Below, in pieces: positions 42,743-51,476 of a stretch of 64,000 bases of DNA. The notes beneath the pieces are model-generated. The model did no database searches and was not told where the DNA came from. It saw only the letters and a list, made by a program, of their open reading frames with translations. The number at the start of each line of letters is the position of its first letter. Position 1 is the stretch's first letter. Location of the stretch: the NCBI RefSeq assembly GCF_000964545.1, contig NZ_BBVD01000004.1, positions 442,121-506,120 of the forward strand, read 5' to 3'. The stretch comes from Comamonas thiooxydans (lineage in GTDB: Bacteria; Pseudomonadota; Gammaproteobacteria; Burkholderiales; Burkholderiaceae_C). The position numbers were made by a program, and so were the translations under genes.

Positions 42743-42794
42743 TGCATGGCAATGGCACACTCCACGCCTTGTGCTGTTCATGCCCATCGCCACC

Positions 42795-43205
42795 ATGCTT
42801 ACCGGATTGAATCACCTCACGCTTGCCGTCACGCACCTGCAGCGCAGCGTGGACTTCTACGTGCGCGTGCTGGGGTTTCGTCTACGCGCGCAGTGGGATA
42901 CGGGTGCCTATCTGGGGCTCGGCGATCTGTGGCTGTGCCTGTCGTCAGACGAACAGCGAAGTCAGGTCCGCACCTCTGGCTACACCCACTACGCATTCAC
43001 CATTGCTCAGCAGGACTTCGCGCACTTTGCGGAGCATGCCAGGTCATGCGGGGCCCGGGAGTGGAAGAGCAACCACAGCGAAGGCGATTCCTTCTACTTT
43101 CTGGACCCGGACGGCCACCAGCTCGAAGCCCATGTCGGTTCGCTGGAAAGCCGCCTGGCGCAATGCCGCTTGCGGCCTTATGCGGACATGCGGTTTTTCG
43201 ACTGA
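42795..43205 (+). CDS. fosA: Fosfomycin glutathione transferase FosA-like (VOC fold)
   Basis: 136 residues from the ATG at 42795. An ATG at 42780 adds 5. The family start MLTGLNHLTLAV and the metal ligands His7, His65 (THYAF) and Glu111 (LEAHV) match FosA, as do Thr9 and the potassium/phosphonate loop SEGDSFYFLDPDGH. It opens the fosfomycin epoxide with glutathione. Chromosomal copies are common in environmental proteobacteria and need not give clinical-level resistance. Confidence 0.9.
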   Translation: MLTGLNHLTLAVTHLQRSVDFYVRVLGFRLRAQWDTGAYLGLGDLWLCLSSDEQRSQVRTSGYTHYAFTIAQQDFAHFAEHARSCGAREWKSNHSEGDSFYFLDPDGHQLEAHVGSLESRLAQCRLRPYADMRFFD

Positions 43206-43325
43206 GCCAACGAGCAGGCAACGGAGGCAATACTCAGGCAAAAACAGGTGCAAGAGCCTGTTTGACACAGCAGCTCCAAGTAGCGCTGCCAGTCGATACC
43301 GGGGTGCACGCCTTGCTACGTCACA

Positions 43326-43817
43326 CTAGGCGGCCAGCCGCTCCTCTTCCATCACCACCACATTGCCCACCGTCGCGCCATAGTGCGTTGCCACGCGCTT
43401 GCGCTGCTTGAGCACGGCCCTGTCCTTGCTAACCAGCAAGGCCTTGTGCTGGCTGGCCAGATCGAGGAAATGCTGGTCGTCGGGATCGGTGCAGGTGAAG
43501 CGAATCTTGGGTGCGGCGGACACATATTCGACGGCTGCATCAAAAGCGGCCATCACGCCTTCGGGCGTCTTGCCGTAGTAGCTGACGCGCGGCGCAATCT
43601 GGCTGTAGTGCAGCACGCGACCCAGCTCGATGCGCTGGGCCTCGTCGGCAATCCAGCGCACCTCGCCACGGGCAACCAGCTCGCGGATGGCAGGAATATC
43701 CGGATCGTCAAAAATCAGCATGTCCAGCACCACATTGGTGTCCAGAATCATGGGACGCGGCAAAGGGCCGTCGTAGCCGGCGTTGCAGGCCGGCCAGCGC
43801 AGGGGAGCGATCTTCAT
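43326..43817 (-). CDS. PIN-domain protein (VapC-like/putative toxin)
   Basis: 163 residues from the ATG at 43817, which overlaps the stop of the upstream methyltransferase by 4 bases. PIN motifs: 'MILDTNVVLDMLIF' (first Asp), a central Glu (IELGRVLHY), and 'CTDPDDQHFLDLA' with 'LLVSKDRAVL' for the remaining acidic residues. No antitoxin gene is adjacent. The coupling to an rRNA methyltransferase suggests an RNA-processing role rather than a classic toxin-antitoxin pair. Confidence 0.8.
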   Translation of the reverse strand: MKIAPLRWPACNAGYDGPLPRPMILDTNVVLDMLIFDDPDIPAIRELVARGEVRWIADEAQRIELGRVLHYSQIAPRVSYYGKTPEGVMAAFDAAVEYVSAAPKIRFTCTDPDDQHFLDLASQHKALLVSKDRAVLKQRKRVATHYGATVGNVVVMEEERLAA

Positions 43818-45112
43818 TGAGGCCGGCCTTCCGGCTTGCCGCTCTGAGCAGCATCGTCTGCGGGCTTGCGTGGCTTGACCGCGCCCTTGACCATGTCGAA
43901 GCGGAACAGACGGCACTCGATAGGGCCGTTCCACATGGGCGTGCGGCGCGACTCCTTGAGGCGCATCTTGCTGGGCAGCTTGAGGTCGGGCGTCAGCATC
44001 CAGGCACTCCAGCCGCTGTAGTTCTTCTTCCAGTGGCTGGCCAGCTGGTTGAAGAATTCGCCGCCGTCCTCGGTCTGCGCGGTTTCACGGCCTGCGCGCT
44101 CGACCTGGCCCATGCGCTCGGCCGCATTGCGGCCTGCGCTGCCGGCAGCCGCGATACGCTCGCCATAGGGCGGGTTCAGCAGCATCATGCCGGGCTGCTC
44201 GCTGGGCGGCATGCGCTGCAAGGCATCGCCGCCGCGCAGGCTGACGGTATCGGACACACCCGCGCGCTCGGCATTGCGCTGGGCAAAGTCCACCATGCGG
44301 AAGGCGATGTCAGAGCCGTAAATGCCCACCGGCGATTCGGGTAGGATCTGGCTCTCTGCCTCATCCAGCATGGCTTCCCAGACATGACGCTGAAAGGGCA
44401 CGAGCTTCTCGAACGCAAAGCGACGCAGAATGCCGGCTGGAATCTTGCGCGCGATCTGCGCGGCCTCGATCACCAGGGTACCGCTGCCGCAGCAGGGGTC
44501 GTACAGCGGCTGGGGATTGTCGCCATGCGGGTTCCAGCCCGAGGCAGCAATCATGGCCGCAGCCAGGGTTTCCTTGAGCGGGGCATCGCCCTTGTCTTCG
44601 CGCCAGCCGCGCTTGAACAGCGCCTCGCCCGAGGTGTCGATATAGATGGTGGCGCCGTCGGTCGTCAGGTGCAGGTGCACGCGCACATCGGGGTGATGGG
44701 TCTCGACGCTGGGGCGCACGCCGTTGCGCTTGGCGCGAAAACGGTCGGCGATCGCATCCTTGACCTTGAGCGCCGCGAAGTTCAGGCTGGTCAGCGGGCT
44801 GTGCTGGGCCGTGACTTCGATCTTGAAGGTTTCCTTGGGCGTGAACCAGATCTCCCAGGCCACCTCGCTGGCGGCGCGGTACAGATCGTTCTCGCTGCGG
44901 TACATGGTGTGCGACAGCTCGATCAGCACGCGCTGGGCCAGACGGCTGTGCAGATTGAGCAGCATGGCATCGCGCCACATGCCGCGCAGCATGACGCCAC
45001 CCCGGCCCACGAGCAGATCCTGCCCGCAGGCGCCGGTGATGGCGTGGACCTCGTCGGCCAGAAAGCCCTCGACGCCGGCGGCGCAGGGCAGAAACAAATG
45101 CAGTTGGTTCAT
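43814..45112 (-). CDS. THUMP-domain class I SAM-dependent RNA methyltransferase (RlmL-like)
   Basis: 432 residues from the ATG at 45112 (MNQLHLFLPCAAGVEG). A THUMP domain at about 45-160 is followed by a methyltransferase domain with the SAM motif 'YDPCCGSGTLVIEAA', 'IYGSDIAF' and the catalytic NPPYGER. It matches the N-terminal half of E. coli RlmKL, which makes m2G2445 in 23S rRNA, so the same role is likely. The C-terminal tail is basic. It is coupled to the downstream PIN gene. Confidence 0.87.
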   Translation of the reverse strand: MNQLHLFLPCAAGVEGFLADEVHAITGACGQDLLVGRGGVMLRGMWRDAMLLNLHSRLAQRVLIELSHTMYRSENDLYRAASEVAWEIWFTPKETFKIEVTAQHSPLTSLNFAALKVKDAIADRFRAKRNGVRPSVETHHPDVRVHLHLTTDGATIYIDTSGEALFKRGWREDKGDAPLKETLAAAMIAASGWNPHGDNPQPLYDPCCGSGTLVIEAAQIARKIPAGILRRFAFEKLVPFQRHVWEAMLDEAESQILPESPVGIYGSDIAFRMVDFAQRNAERAGVSDTVSLRGGDALQRMPPSEQPGMMLLNPPYGERIAAAGSAGRNAAERMGQVERAGRETAQTEDGGEFFNQLASHWKKNYSGWSAWMLTPDLKLPSKMRLKESRRTPMWNGPIECRLFRFDMVKGAVKPRKPADDAAQSGKPEGRPQ

Positions 45113-45291
45113 AGAAATCAGTGCGCGCCAGCAACGGCGCAGACGCCGGACGCTCACGGGAGCCTGTTGTGCGCTTTACAGGGCATAAGCATACGCGCTA
45201 GGCCTTTTCCGGTGCCCGCGCACGACAAGCGTTGCTCTACAGATGCATGCCGGGCACCAGGCATGATGCCAGGCCAAGGAGCAATGACGAC

Positions 45292-45630
45292 ATGGAAGAA
45301 ATCAGCTGGAACGACTTTATGAAGGTGGAGCTGCGCGTGGGCCGCGTGCTGCAGGCCGAGGTATTTGCCGAGGCCCGCAAGCCCGCCTACAAGCTGCTGG
45401 TGGACCTGGGTCCCGAGCTGGGCCAGCGCAAGTCCAGCGCGCAGATCACCGAGCATTACCAACCCGAGGAGCTGATAGGACGGCTGGTGGTGGCCGTGAT
45501 CAACTTTCCGAAGAAGCAGATTGGGCCCTTGATGAGCGAATGTCTTGTGACCGGTTTTCACGATGCCACGGGAGCCGTGGCCCTGTGCGTGCCCGACAAG
45601 GAGGTGCCGCTGGGCACGCGCCTGCTGTAA
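45292..45630 (+). CDS. CsaA-like tRNA-binding-domain protein
   Basis: 112 residues after an AAGGAG ribosome site. OB-fold tRNA-binding domain: 'MKVELRVGRVLQAEVFAEARKPAYKLLVDLG' (in part), 'SSAQITEHYQPEEL' and 'GPLMSECLVTGF'. Similar to CsaA, a dimeric chaperone or tRNA-binding protein. The target is unknown. Confidence 0.88.
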   Translation: MEEISWNDFMKVELRVGRVLQAEVFAEARKPAYKLLVDLGPELGQRKSSAQITEHYQPEELIGRLVVAVINFPKKQIGPLMSECLVTGFHDATGAVALCVPDKEVPLGTRLL

Positions 45631-45687
45631 TCGGCGTGTTCAGAGGCAAAATGGCCGCCAGCCATTCTCCCGCCTACGGATACTGCT

Positions 45688-46920
45688 ATGAATATCAGCT
45701 TCAACCCGCTGGTGCGCGTGCGCACCGTCACCGCCTTTGTCAACCTGAGCGCCGATGAGGCACAGTGGCAGGCCGACCTGACCCAGGCCAAGCAGCAATG
45801 CGATGCCGTGGCCGATGCCATCGAGGCCCGGGGCTATCAGGTGCAGTCCATCCGCATCGTGAGCAACCCGTTTGGCGAATATCTGGATGTCTCCAGCGCA
45901 GACAGCGCCCAAGCCGGCCTGCAGCGCATTGCCGAAACGCTCAAGGCCATCAACACCGGCAAACGCCGCATCCGCTTTGCCGTGGGCGAGGCGCGCAATG
46001 CGCAGGAAGTGGCCCTGCTGCCGCAGCTGATTGCCGCCTATGGCGACCTGTGCAACGCCTGCGTAAACATCGATCTGGATGAACATGGCTTTCTGCAGAC
46101 CGGCTTGCTGGCCCATAGCGTGCAGGCGATTCAGCAAATCGCGCGCACCACGCCGCGCGGCGAAGGCAACTTCAACTTCACGGTCAACTTCAACTGCGCG
46201 CCCGGCATTCCCTATTTCCCGGCCAGCTACCACCGCGGCCAGCACCACGGCGCCCTGGTGCTGGGCCTGGAAACGCCAGACCTCATGGTGGCTGAACTGC
46301 AGGAGCTGCAGCAGCAGCGCCTGCAGCTCGATCACGCGGCGTGGTTCAGGCTCGCATTCGAGCGCCTGAGCCAGACCCTGAACGAGCATGCCACTGCCAT
46401 CCAGCGCTGCGCCGACGGCGTGAAACTGGCCGAGGGCTGGCATATCGCGGGCATGGACACCTCGGCCGCGCCGTCCAAGTCCTGCGCCTCCATGGTCGAT
46501 GTCTACCAACTGCTGGGCGTGCCCTGTTTCGGCGCCAGCGGCACGGTGGAGGCGTCGGCCCTGCTGACCCGCGTCTTCAAATCGGTCAACGGCGTGACAC
46601 AGATCGGCTTCAGTGGCCTGATGCTGGCCGTGACCGAGGACCAAGGCCTGGCCCAGGCCAGTCTGAATGACGAATTCGATATCCGCGCCCTGCTGACCTA
46701 CAGCAGCGTCTGCGGCATCGGCCTCGATACCGTGCCGGTGCCGGGCGACAGCAGCGCCGAGCAGATCGCCGCCGTCATGCGCGATACGGGCACCATGGCT
46801 TTTCGCCTCAACAAGCCGCTGACGGTGCGGCTATTCCCCGTGCCGGGGCTCAAAGCGGGCGACACAACTGCGTTCGAGAGCGCGGATCTGTGCAACTGCG
46901 CCGTGCTGGCTCTGCCTTGA
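45688..46920 (+). CDS. DUF711 (UPF0210) family protein
   Basis: 410 residues. Visible family features are 'RVRTVTAFVNLS', 'GYQVQSIRIVSNPFGEYL', 'NFNFTVNFNCAPGIPYFPASYH' (in part), 'MDTSAAPSKSCASM' and 'YSSVCGIGLDTVPVPGD'. The family is related to radical-enzyme folds and its function is unknown. No ribosome site is obvious before the ATG. It lies 57 bases after the CsaA-like gene and may be co-transcribed. Confidence 0.85.
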   Translation: MNISFNPLVRVRTVTAFVNLSADEAQWQADLTQAKQQCDAVADAIEARGYQVQSIRIVSNPFGEYLDVSSADSAQAGLQRIAETLKAINTGKRRIRFAVGEARNAQEVALLPQLIAAYGDLCNACVNIDLDEHGFLQTGLLAHSVQAIQQIARTTPRGEGNFNFTVNFNCAPGIPYFPASYHRGQHHGALVLGLETPDLMVAELQELQQQRLQLDHAAWFRLAFERLSQTLNEHATAIQRCADGVKLAEGWHIAGMDTSAAPSKSCASMVDVYQLLGVPCFGASGTVEASALLTRVFKSVNGVTQIGFSGLMLAVTEDQGLAQASLNDEFDIRALLTYSSVCGIGLDTVPVPGDSSAEQIAAVMRDTGTMAFRLNKPLTVRLFPVPGLKAGDTTAFESADLCNCAVLALP

Positions 46921-46935
46921 ACATCTAACAAGCGG

Positions 46936-46975
46936 GCTGCTGCGCTTGGCCGTCAAGCGCCGGCAGCTATTGCTT
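46936..46975. repeat. Dispersed repeat B fragment upstream of lpxO
   Basis: 'gcttggccgtcaagcgccgg' followed by 'cagctattgctttt', a diverged copy of the agcgcttgc/agctattg element. Confidence 0.5.
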
Positions 46976-47053
46976 TTGATATTCCCCTACCCCGGTTCTG
47001 TTTGACCTGCCCCCATGGTGGCCGCCGGGGTGCCCCCGGTAAAATTGGCCCTT

Positions 47054-47974
47054 ATGGCAAAAATAATCGTTCTGGCACTGGTGCTGCTTTTCTTTGGCTG
47101 CGGGCTGTACATGCATCTGCGCGGCAAGGTGCGCCACAAGGTGGTCAAGCAATTGTTTGACCACTCCACGTTCACGGCGCCGTTCAACGTCTTCATGCTG
47201 ATGTTCAGCAAGGTGCCGCGCACGCCCTATCTGCCCACCAGCACCTTCCCCGAGCTTGCGCCGCTGCAGGCCAACTGGCGCGAGATCCGCGAGGAAGCCG
47301 TCAATCTGCAAAAGAACATGCAGATCAAGGCCGCCGCCAACAACGACGACGCAGGCTTCAACTCCTTCTTCAAGACCGGCTGGAAGCGCTTCTACCTCAA
47401 GTGGTACGGCGATGCCCACCCTTCGGCCATGGAGCTGTGCCCCAAGACCACGGCCCTGGTGAAATCGATTCCCAGCGTCAAGGCCGCCATGTTTGCCGAG
47501 CTGCCGCCCGGCGCCAAGCTCAATCTGCACCGCGACCCCTATGCAGGCTCGCTGCGCTATCACCTGGCCGTGCTGGCCCCCAACGACGACCGCTGCATGA
47601 TCGAGGTCGACGGCCAGCCCTATAGCTGGCGTGAAGGCGAAGGCGTGATCTTCGACGAGACCTTTATGCACTGGGCCGAGAACCGCTCGGAAGGCAACCG
47701 CATCGTGCTGTTCTGCGATGTGGAGCGCCCCATGACCAATGGCTTTGCCCAGTGGCTCAATCACTGGCTGGGCAAGAACGTGGTGGCCGCCGCCAGCTCG
47801 CCCAACAACGAGGGCGATCCGCGCGGCATGATCAGCAAGCTGTTCAAGATCTCGTTCTATGCGGGCAAGTACCGCCGCGCCTTCCGCGACTGGAATCCGA
47901 CCTTCTACAAGATCCTCAAGTTCGGCCTGATGATTGGCGTGCTGGTCTGGTTTATCTGGTGGTTGGTTTCTTGA
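47054..47974 (+). CDS. lpxO: Lipid A 2-hydroxylase LpxO (aspartyl/asparaginyl beta-hydroxylase fold)
   Basis: 306 residues. An N-terminal membrane anchor (about 3-20), a cytoplasmic Fe(II)/2-oxoglutarate dioxygenase domain with the HxD ligand pair in 'LNLHRDPYAGSLRYH' and the distal His in 'ETFMHWAENRS', and a C-terminal hydrophobic helix. It adds a 2-hydroxyl to a secondary acyl chain of lipid A. A GC-rich repeat begins 3 bases after its stop. Confidence 0.9.
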   Translation: MAKIIVLALVLLFFGCGLYMHLRGKVRHKVVKQLFDHSTFTAPFNVFMLMFSKVPRTPYLPTSTFPELAPLQANWREIREEAVNLQKNMQIKAAANNDDAGFNSFFKTGWKRFYLKWYGDAHPSAMELCPKTTALVKSIPSVKAAMFAELPPGAKLNLHRDPYAGSLRYHLAVLAPNDDRCMIEVDGQPYSWREGEGVIFDETFMHWAENRSEGNRIVLFCDVERPMTNGFAQWLNHWLGKNVVAAASSPNNEGDPRGMISKLFKISFYAGKYRRAFRDWNPTFYKILKFGLMIGVLVWFIWWLVS

Positions 47975-47975
47975 T

Positions 47976-48075
47976 AACCCCCTGAGGCGCTACGCGCCTT
48001 CCCCTGGCCGGGCGCCCCCAAGGGGGACGGCAGCATCGCCGCAAGGGCGGCTCTTGCTCGCTGCCCCTTGCTTGA
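47976..48075. repeat. GC-rich dispersed repeat A, copy 4
   Basis: Starts 'ccccctgaggcgctacgcgc' 3 bases after the lpxO stop on the plus strand, the mirror image of the minus-strand copies, so it keeps the same orientation relative to the upstream gene. Confidence 0.7.
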
Positions 48076-48110
48076 GGAATGCCTTATCAAGGCTCCCGCC
48101 CTAAATACAG

Positions 48111-48154
48111 AACAAGAAAGCCGCTGTGTGATGCATCAGCGGCTTTCTTGTTTC
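48111..48154. terminator. Strong intrinsic terminator after rpoN
   Basis: Sixteen-base arms aacaagaaagccgctg and cagcggctttcttgtt around a 10-base loop, 10 bases past the rpoN stop on the minus strand. The A/T-rich outer ends allow bidirectional use with lpxO. Confidence 0.85.
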
Positions 48155-48163
48155 TGCGGTGCC

Positions 48164-49765
48164 CTACAGCGCCTTGCGCAGCGTGGTCGTCGGTATCTTG
48201 AGCTGCTCGCGGTATTTGGCGACGGTGCGGCGCGCGCACTCGATGCCCTGCTCTTTGAGCATATCGGCCAGCTTGGCGTCCGACAGCGGCTTCTTGGCAT
48301 CTTCGGCATCGACAAACTGCTTGATCAGCGCACGCACGGCCGTGCTGGAAGCACTGCCGCCGGTTTCCGTGCCCAGGCCCGAGCCGAAGAAATACTTGAG
48401 CTCGAAGGTGCCCTGGGGCGTGGCCATGTACTTGGCCGTGGTCACGCGGCTGATGGTGGACTCGTGCAGACCCAGGGTGTCGGCGATATCGCGCAGCACC
48501 AGCGGGCGCATGGCCAGTTCGCCATGCACAAAGAAGTTCTTCTGCCGCTCCACAATGGCTTCGGAGACCCGCAAGATGGTGTCGAAACGCTGCTGGATGT
48601 TCTTGATGAACCAGCGCGCCTCCTGCAACTGCTGCTGCAGCGCCGCATGGCCGTCGCTGTTCTTGTGGCGGCGCAGCACGCTGGCATAGATGTCGTGCAC
48701 GCGCAGACGCGGCATGACCTCGGGGTTGAGCTGCACGGAGAAGTCCACCCGGCCCGAGCCGGACCGCAGCGGGCGCACGATGACATCGGGCACCACGATA
48801 TGGCGTTCCACGTCGACAAAGCGGCGCCCCGGACGCGGCTCCAGCCTGGCGATCAGGGCCATGGCCTCGCGCAGCTGTTCCTCTCGCGCGCCGCACAGGC
48901 TGGTGAGCTTGCGCAGATCGCGCCGCGCCAGCAGGTCCATGGGCTGCGCGCAGATGGCCTGCGCCAGCAGCAGCCGGTTCATATGCGCCTCGGTCGTGCC
49001 CTCGTCCTCGGCGGTGCGGATCAGGTCGCGCAGCTGCAGCTGCAGGCACTCGGCCAGATCACGCGCTCCCACGCCCACGGGCTCCAGGCTTTGAAGCAGC
49101 TTCAGAGCAATGACAAAGTGCTGCTCCAGTTCCTCGCGTTCTTCCAGGTCGTCGCCGGCCAGGCTCTGCGCCAGCTCCTGCAGGGAATCCTCGATATAGC
49201 CGTCGTCGCTGAGCGACTCGATGAGAAAGCGCAGCGCCGCCATGTCCGCCGCGCCCAGATGCAGGCTCAGCGCCTGACGATGGAGAAAGTCGGTCAGGCT
49301 CTGGTGCTCGCGCGCCAGATCGATGGCATCGGTTTCGTCATCGCCATCGCGGTTGCGCGTGGAGCTGCTGGCCGAGGGCGTATCCCACTCGCTGCTGGAT
49401 TCGCCACCCCATTCCCCGTCCTGGCCGTCCAGGCCCTCGGCCTCCCAGTTCAGCGTTTCAGGGGTTTCGGGGTTTGATGCCTCCGCTACCGTTTCAGTAG
49501 CTTGTTGCGCTTGCGATGCATCTCTTTCAGCATGAATACCATCTGAAGTACTGTATTCACTGGCGCTATTAGCTACATCTACAGGAGCATCTCCCGCAGT
49601 TTCGGCCTCATCGCCCGCACGTTCCAGAAAAGGGTTGTCGACCAGCATCTGCTCGACTTCCTGCGCCAGCTCCAGGGTGGAAAGCTGCAGCAGCTGAATG
49701 GATTGCTGCAGCTGCGGCGTAAGCGATAAATGCTGCGAAACGCGTAGCGAGAGACCTGGCTTCAT
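48164..49765 (-). CDS. rpoN: RNA polymerase sigma-54 factor RpoN
   Basis: 533 residues from the ATG at 49765 (MKPGLSLRVSQHLSLTPQLQQ). Region I is the glutamine-rich activator-interaction segment, followed by an acidic linker (about 60-150), the core-binding domain, the HTH with 'HESTISRVTTAKYM' and the RpoN box ARRTVAKYRE near the C terminus. It reads -24/-12 promoters with NtrC-type activators. Three such promoters lie in this window upstream of urtA, ureA and the TonB receptor. Last gene of lptA-lptB-rpoN. Confidence 0.97.
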   Translation of the reverse strand: MKPGLSLRVSQHLSLTPQLQQSIQLLQLSTLELAQEVEQMLVDNPFLERAGDEAETAGDAPVDVANSASEYSTSDGIHAERDASQAQQATETVAEASNPETPETLNWEAEGLDGQDGEWGGESSSEWDTPSASSSTRNRDGDDETDAIDLAREHQSLTDFLHRQALSLHLGAADMAALRFLIESLSDDGYIEDSLQELAQSLAGDDLEEREELEQHFVIALKLLQSLEPVGVGARDLAECLQLQLRDLIRTAEDEGTTEAHMNRLLLAQAICAQPMDLLARRDLRKLTSLCGAREEQLREAMALIARLEPRPGRRFVDVERHIVVPDVIVRPLRSGSGRVDFSVQLNPEVMPRLRVHDIYASVLRRHKNSDGHAALQQQLQEARWFIKNIQQRFDTILRVSEAIVERQKNFFVHGELAMRPLVLRDIADTLGLHESTISRVTTAKYMATPQGTFELKYFFGSGLGTETGGSASSTAVRALIKQFVDAEDAKKPLSDAKLADMLKEQGIECARRTVAKYREQLKIPTTTLRKAL

Positions 49766-49910
49766 CGAGGCGCGGCCCCCAGACAATCATTGCAAACGCG
49801 CGCAGTGCTACGGGTTTGCCGCCGGGCCACCTCAAGGCAAACCTCGGCGCAGCCGGTCAGGGCCCCTTCTGGGGGCAGCGACCGCACAAAGTGAGGGAGC
49901 GTGGGGGTCA

Positions 49911-50693
49911 TCACATCCTGAAATGTTCGCCCAGATAGACGCGGCGCACATCGGCGTTCTCCACGATCTCCTCGGGCGTGCCTTCGGCCAGCACATGGCC
50001 GTCGCTGATGATGAAGGCGTGGTCGCAGATGCCCAGCGTCTCGCGCACGTTGTGGTCGGTGATCAGCACGCCGATGCCGCGCTCCTTGAGGAAGCCGATG
50101 ATGCGCTGGATCTCGATCACCGCGATCGGGTCGATGCCGGCAAAAGGCTCGTCAAGCAAAATGAAGCGCGGTTGCGTGGCCAGGGCGCGGGCAATTTCCA
50201 CGCGACGGCGCTCACCGCCTGACAGCGCCAGCGCCGGCGACTGGCGCAGATGCTCGACGCGCAGCTCCTGCAGCAGGCCCGTGAGGCGCTTTTCGATCTC
50301 GTCGCGCGTCAGCGCCTTGCCCTGCTCGTCCTTTTGCAGCTCCAGCACGGCGCGCACATTGTCTTCCACGCTGAGCTTGCGAAAGATGGAGGCTTCCTGG
50401 GGCAGATAGGACAGGCCCAGGCGCGAACGCTGGTGAATCGGCATGCCGCCCACCGGCTGGCCGTCGATGAAGATCTCGCCGCCGTCGCTGCGCACCAGGC
50501 CCACGATCATGTAGAACGATGTGGTCTTGCCCGCTCCATTAGGGCCGAGCAGACCGACGACCTCGCCTTTTTGCACGGACAGGGACACATCCTTGACCAC
50601 CTTGCGGCTGCCGTAGGACCTGGCCAGATGTTTGGCCTCCAGGCGGCTGTCGGACTCGCCGCTGCGGCTGCTGGAGAAAGTCGGCTCGCTCAT
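49911..50693 (-). CDS. lptB: LPS export ABC transporter ATPase LptB
   Basis: 260 residues. Walker A GPNGAGKTT, signature LSGGERRRVEIARAL, Walker B FILLDEPFAGIDP, switch 'ITDHNVRETL'. The N-terminal 20 residues are an extension with many Ser. It powers LPS transfer from LptFG through LptC and LptA. lptA overlaps its start by 4 bases. Confidence 0.96.
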   Translation of the reverse strand: MSEPTFSSSRSGESDSRLEAKHLARSYGSRKVVKDVSLSVQKGEVVGLLGPNGAGKTTSFYMIVGLVRSDGGEIFIDGQPVGGMPIHQRSRLGLSYLPQEASIFRKLSVEDNVRAVLELQKDEQGKALTRDEIEKRLTGLLQELRVEHLRQSPALALSGGERRRVEIARALATQPRFILLDEPFAGIDPIAVIEIQRIIGFLKERGIGVLITDHNVRETLGICDHAFIISDGHVLAEGTPEEIVENADVRRVYLGEHFRM

Positions 50694-51346
50694 TTCTTCT
50701 CGTCGGCTTTCTCGCCGCCCAGCGTCATGCTCTGGCGCAGCTGCGTGGCAGGTGTTGCAGGCTTGGGCTGTGCCCCCGGCGTTCCGTCCTTGGGCGCCAT
50801 GATGGCGCGCACACGGCCGCCCTGTCCCACGGAGGAGCTCGGCAGGCCGCCGCTGGTCTTCTGGCCATCGACGGTATAGACGTCGGTGATGTTGTTGTAG
50901 ACGATGATGGAGCCCGTGACCTGATCGCTGAGCTGACCGCCACGGTAGCGGCGCATCTCGCCACGACGGATGAACTTGACGATATCGGCCTTGCCGTCGT
51001 ACTCGATGACTTCGCCTTCGCCCTCGATGAACTCCTCGGGCTGACCGGCCACGGTATCGCGCTTCTGGCGGAAGAACGCTCGCTTGCCGGCCTCGGCCTT
51101 GATCACACCGTACTGATAGCCCTCGGCGTCCTGCCGCACATCGAGCTGAGCACCGCGCAGCACGATGGAGCCCTTGGTCATCACCACATTGCCAGTAAAG
51201 ACACTGGTCTGCTGCAGCTCGTCATGACGCAACGCATCCGCCTCGATATTCATGGGCTTGGCGCTGTCGGCTTTTTCGGCATGGACAATGCCGGTCGCTG
51301 CTGCCAGGGCGCAGGCCAGCGCAAGAGGTAGGAGTGTTTTTTTCAT
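50690..51346 (-). CDS. lptA: LPS periplasmic transport protein LptA
   Basis: 218 residues from MKKTLLPLALACALAAATG. An ATG at 51370 with a better-placed AAGGGA site would add 8 residues, so the start is open. Signal peptide cleaved near VHA-E, then the beta-jellyroll with 'MNIEADALRHDELQQTSVFTGNVVMTKGS' (in part) and 'GEGEVIEYDGKADIVKFIRRGEMRRY' (in part). The C-terminal tail is disordered and Pro/Gln-rich. lptC is not adjacent. Confidence 0.93.
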   Translation of the reverse strand: MKKTLLPLALACALAAATGIVHAEKADSAKPMNIEADALRHDELQQTSVFTGNVVMTKGSIVLRGAQLDVRQDAEGYQYGVIKAEAGKRAFFRQKRDTVAGQPEEFIEGEGEVIEYDGKADIVKFIRRGEMRRYRGGQLSDQVTGSIIVYNNITDVYTVDGQKTSGGLPSSSVGQGGRVRAIMAPKDGTPGAQPKPATPATQLRQSMTLGGEKADEKK

Positions 51347-51412
51347 GGAAGGCACGTTTCTTGCATCCATTGTAGTCATTCCCTTTTTGCAACTTGCGTA
51401 AAAAACACCCAC

Positions 51413-51439
51413 AAAAAAGCCCGCACGGCGGCGGGCTTG
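51413..51439 (-). terminator. Intrinsic terminator after dsbA
   Basis: Stem agcccgc/gcgggct with a T run on the minus strand, 38 bases past the dsbA stop, between dsbA and lptA. Confidence 0.85.
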
Positions 51440-51476
51440 TTGGGCGTCAAACGTCACTGGCGTCTGCTGCCTGATC

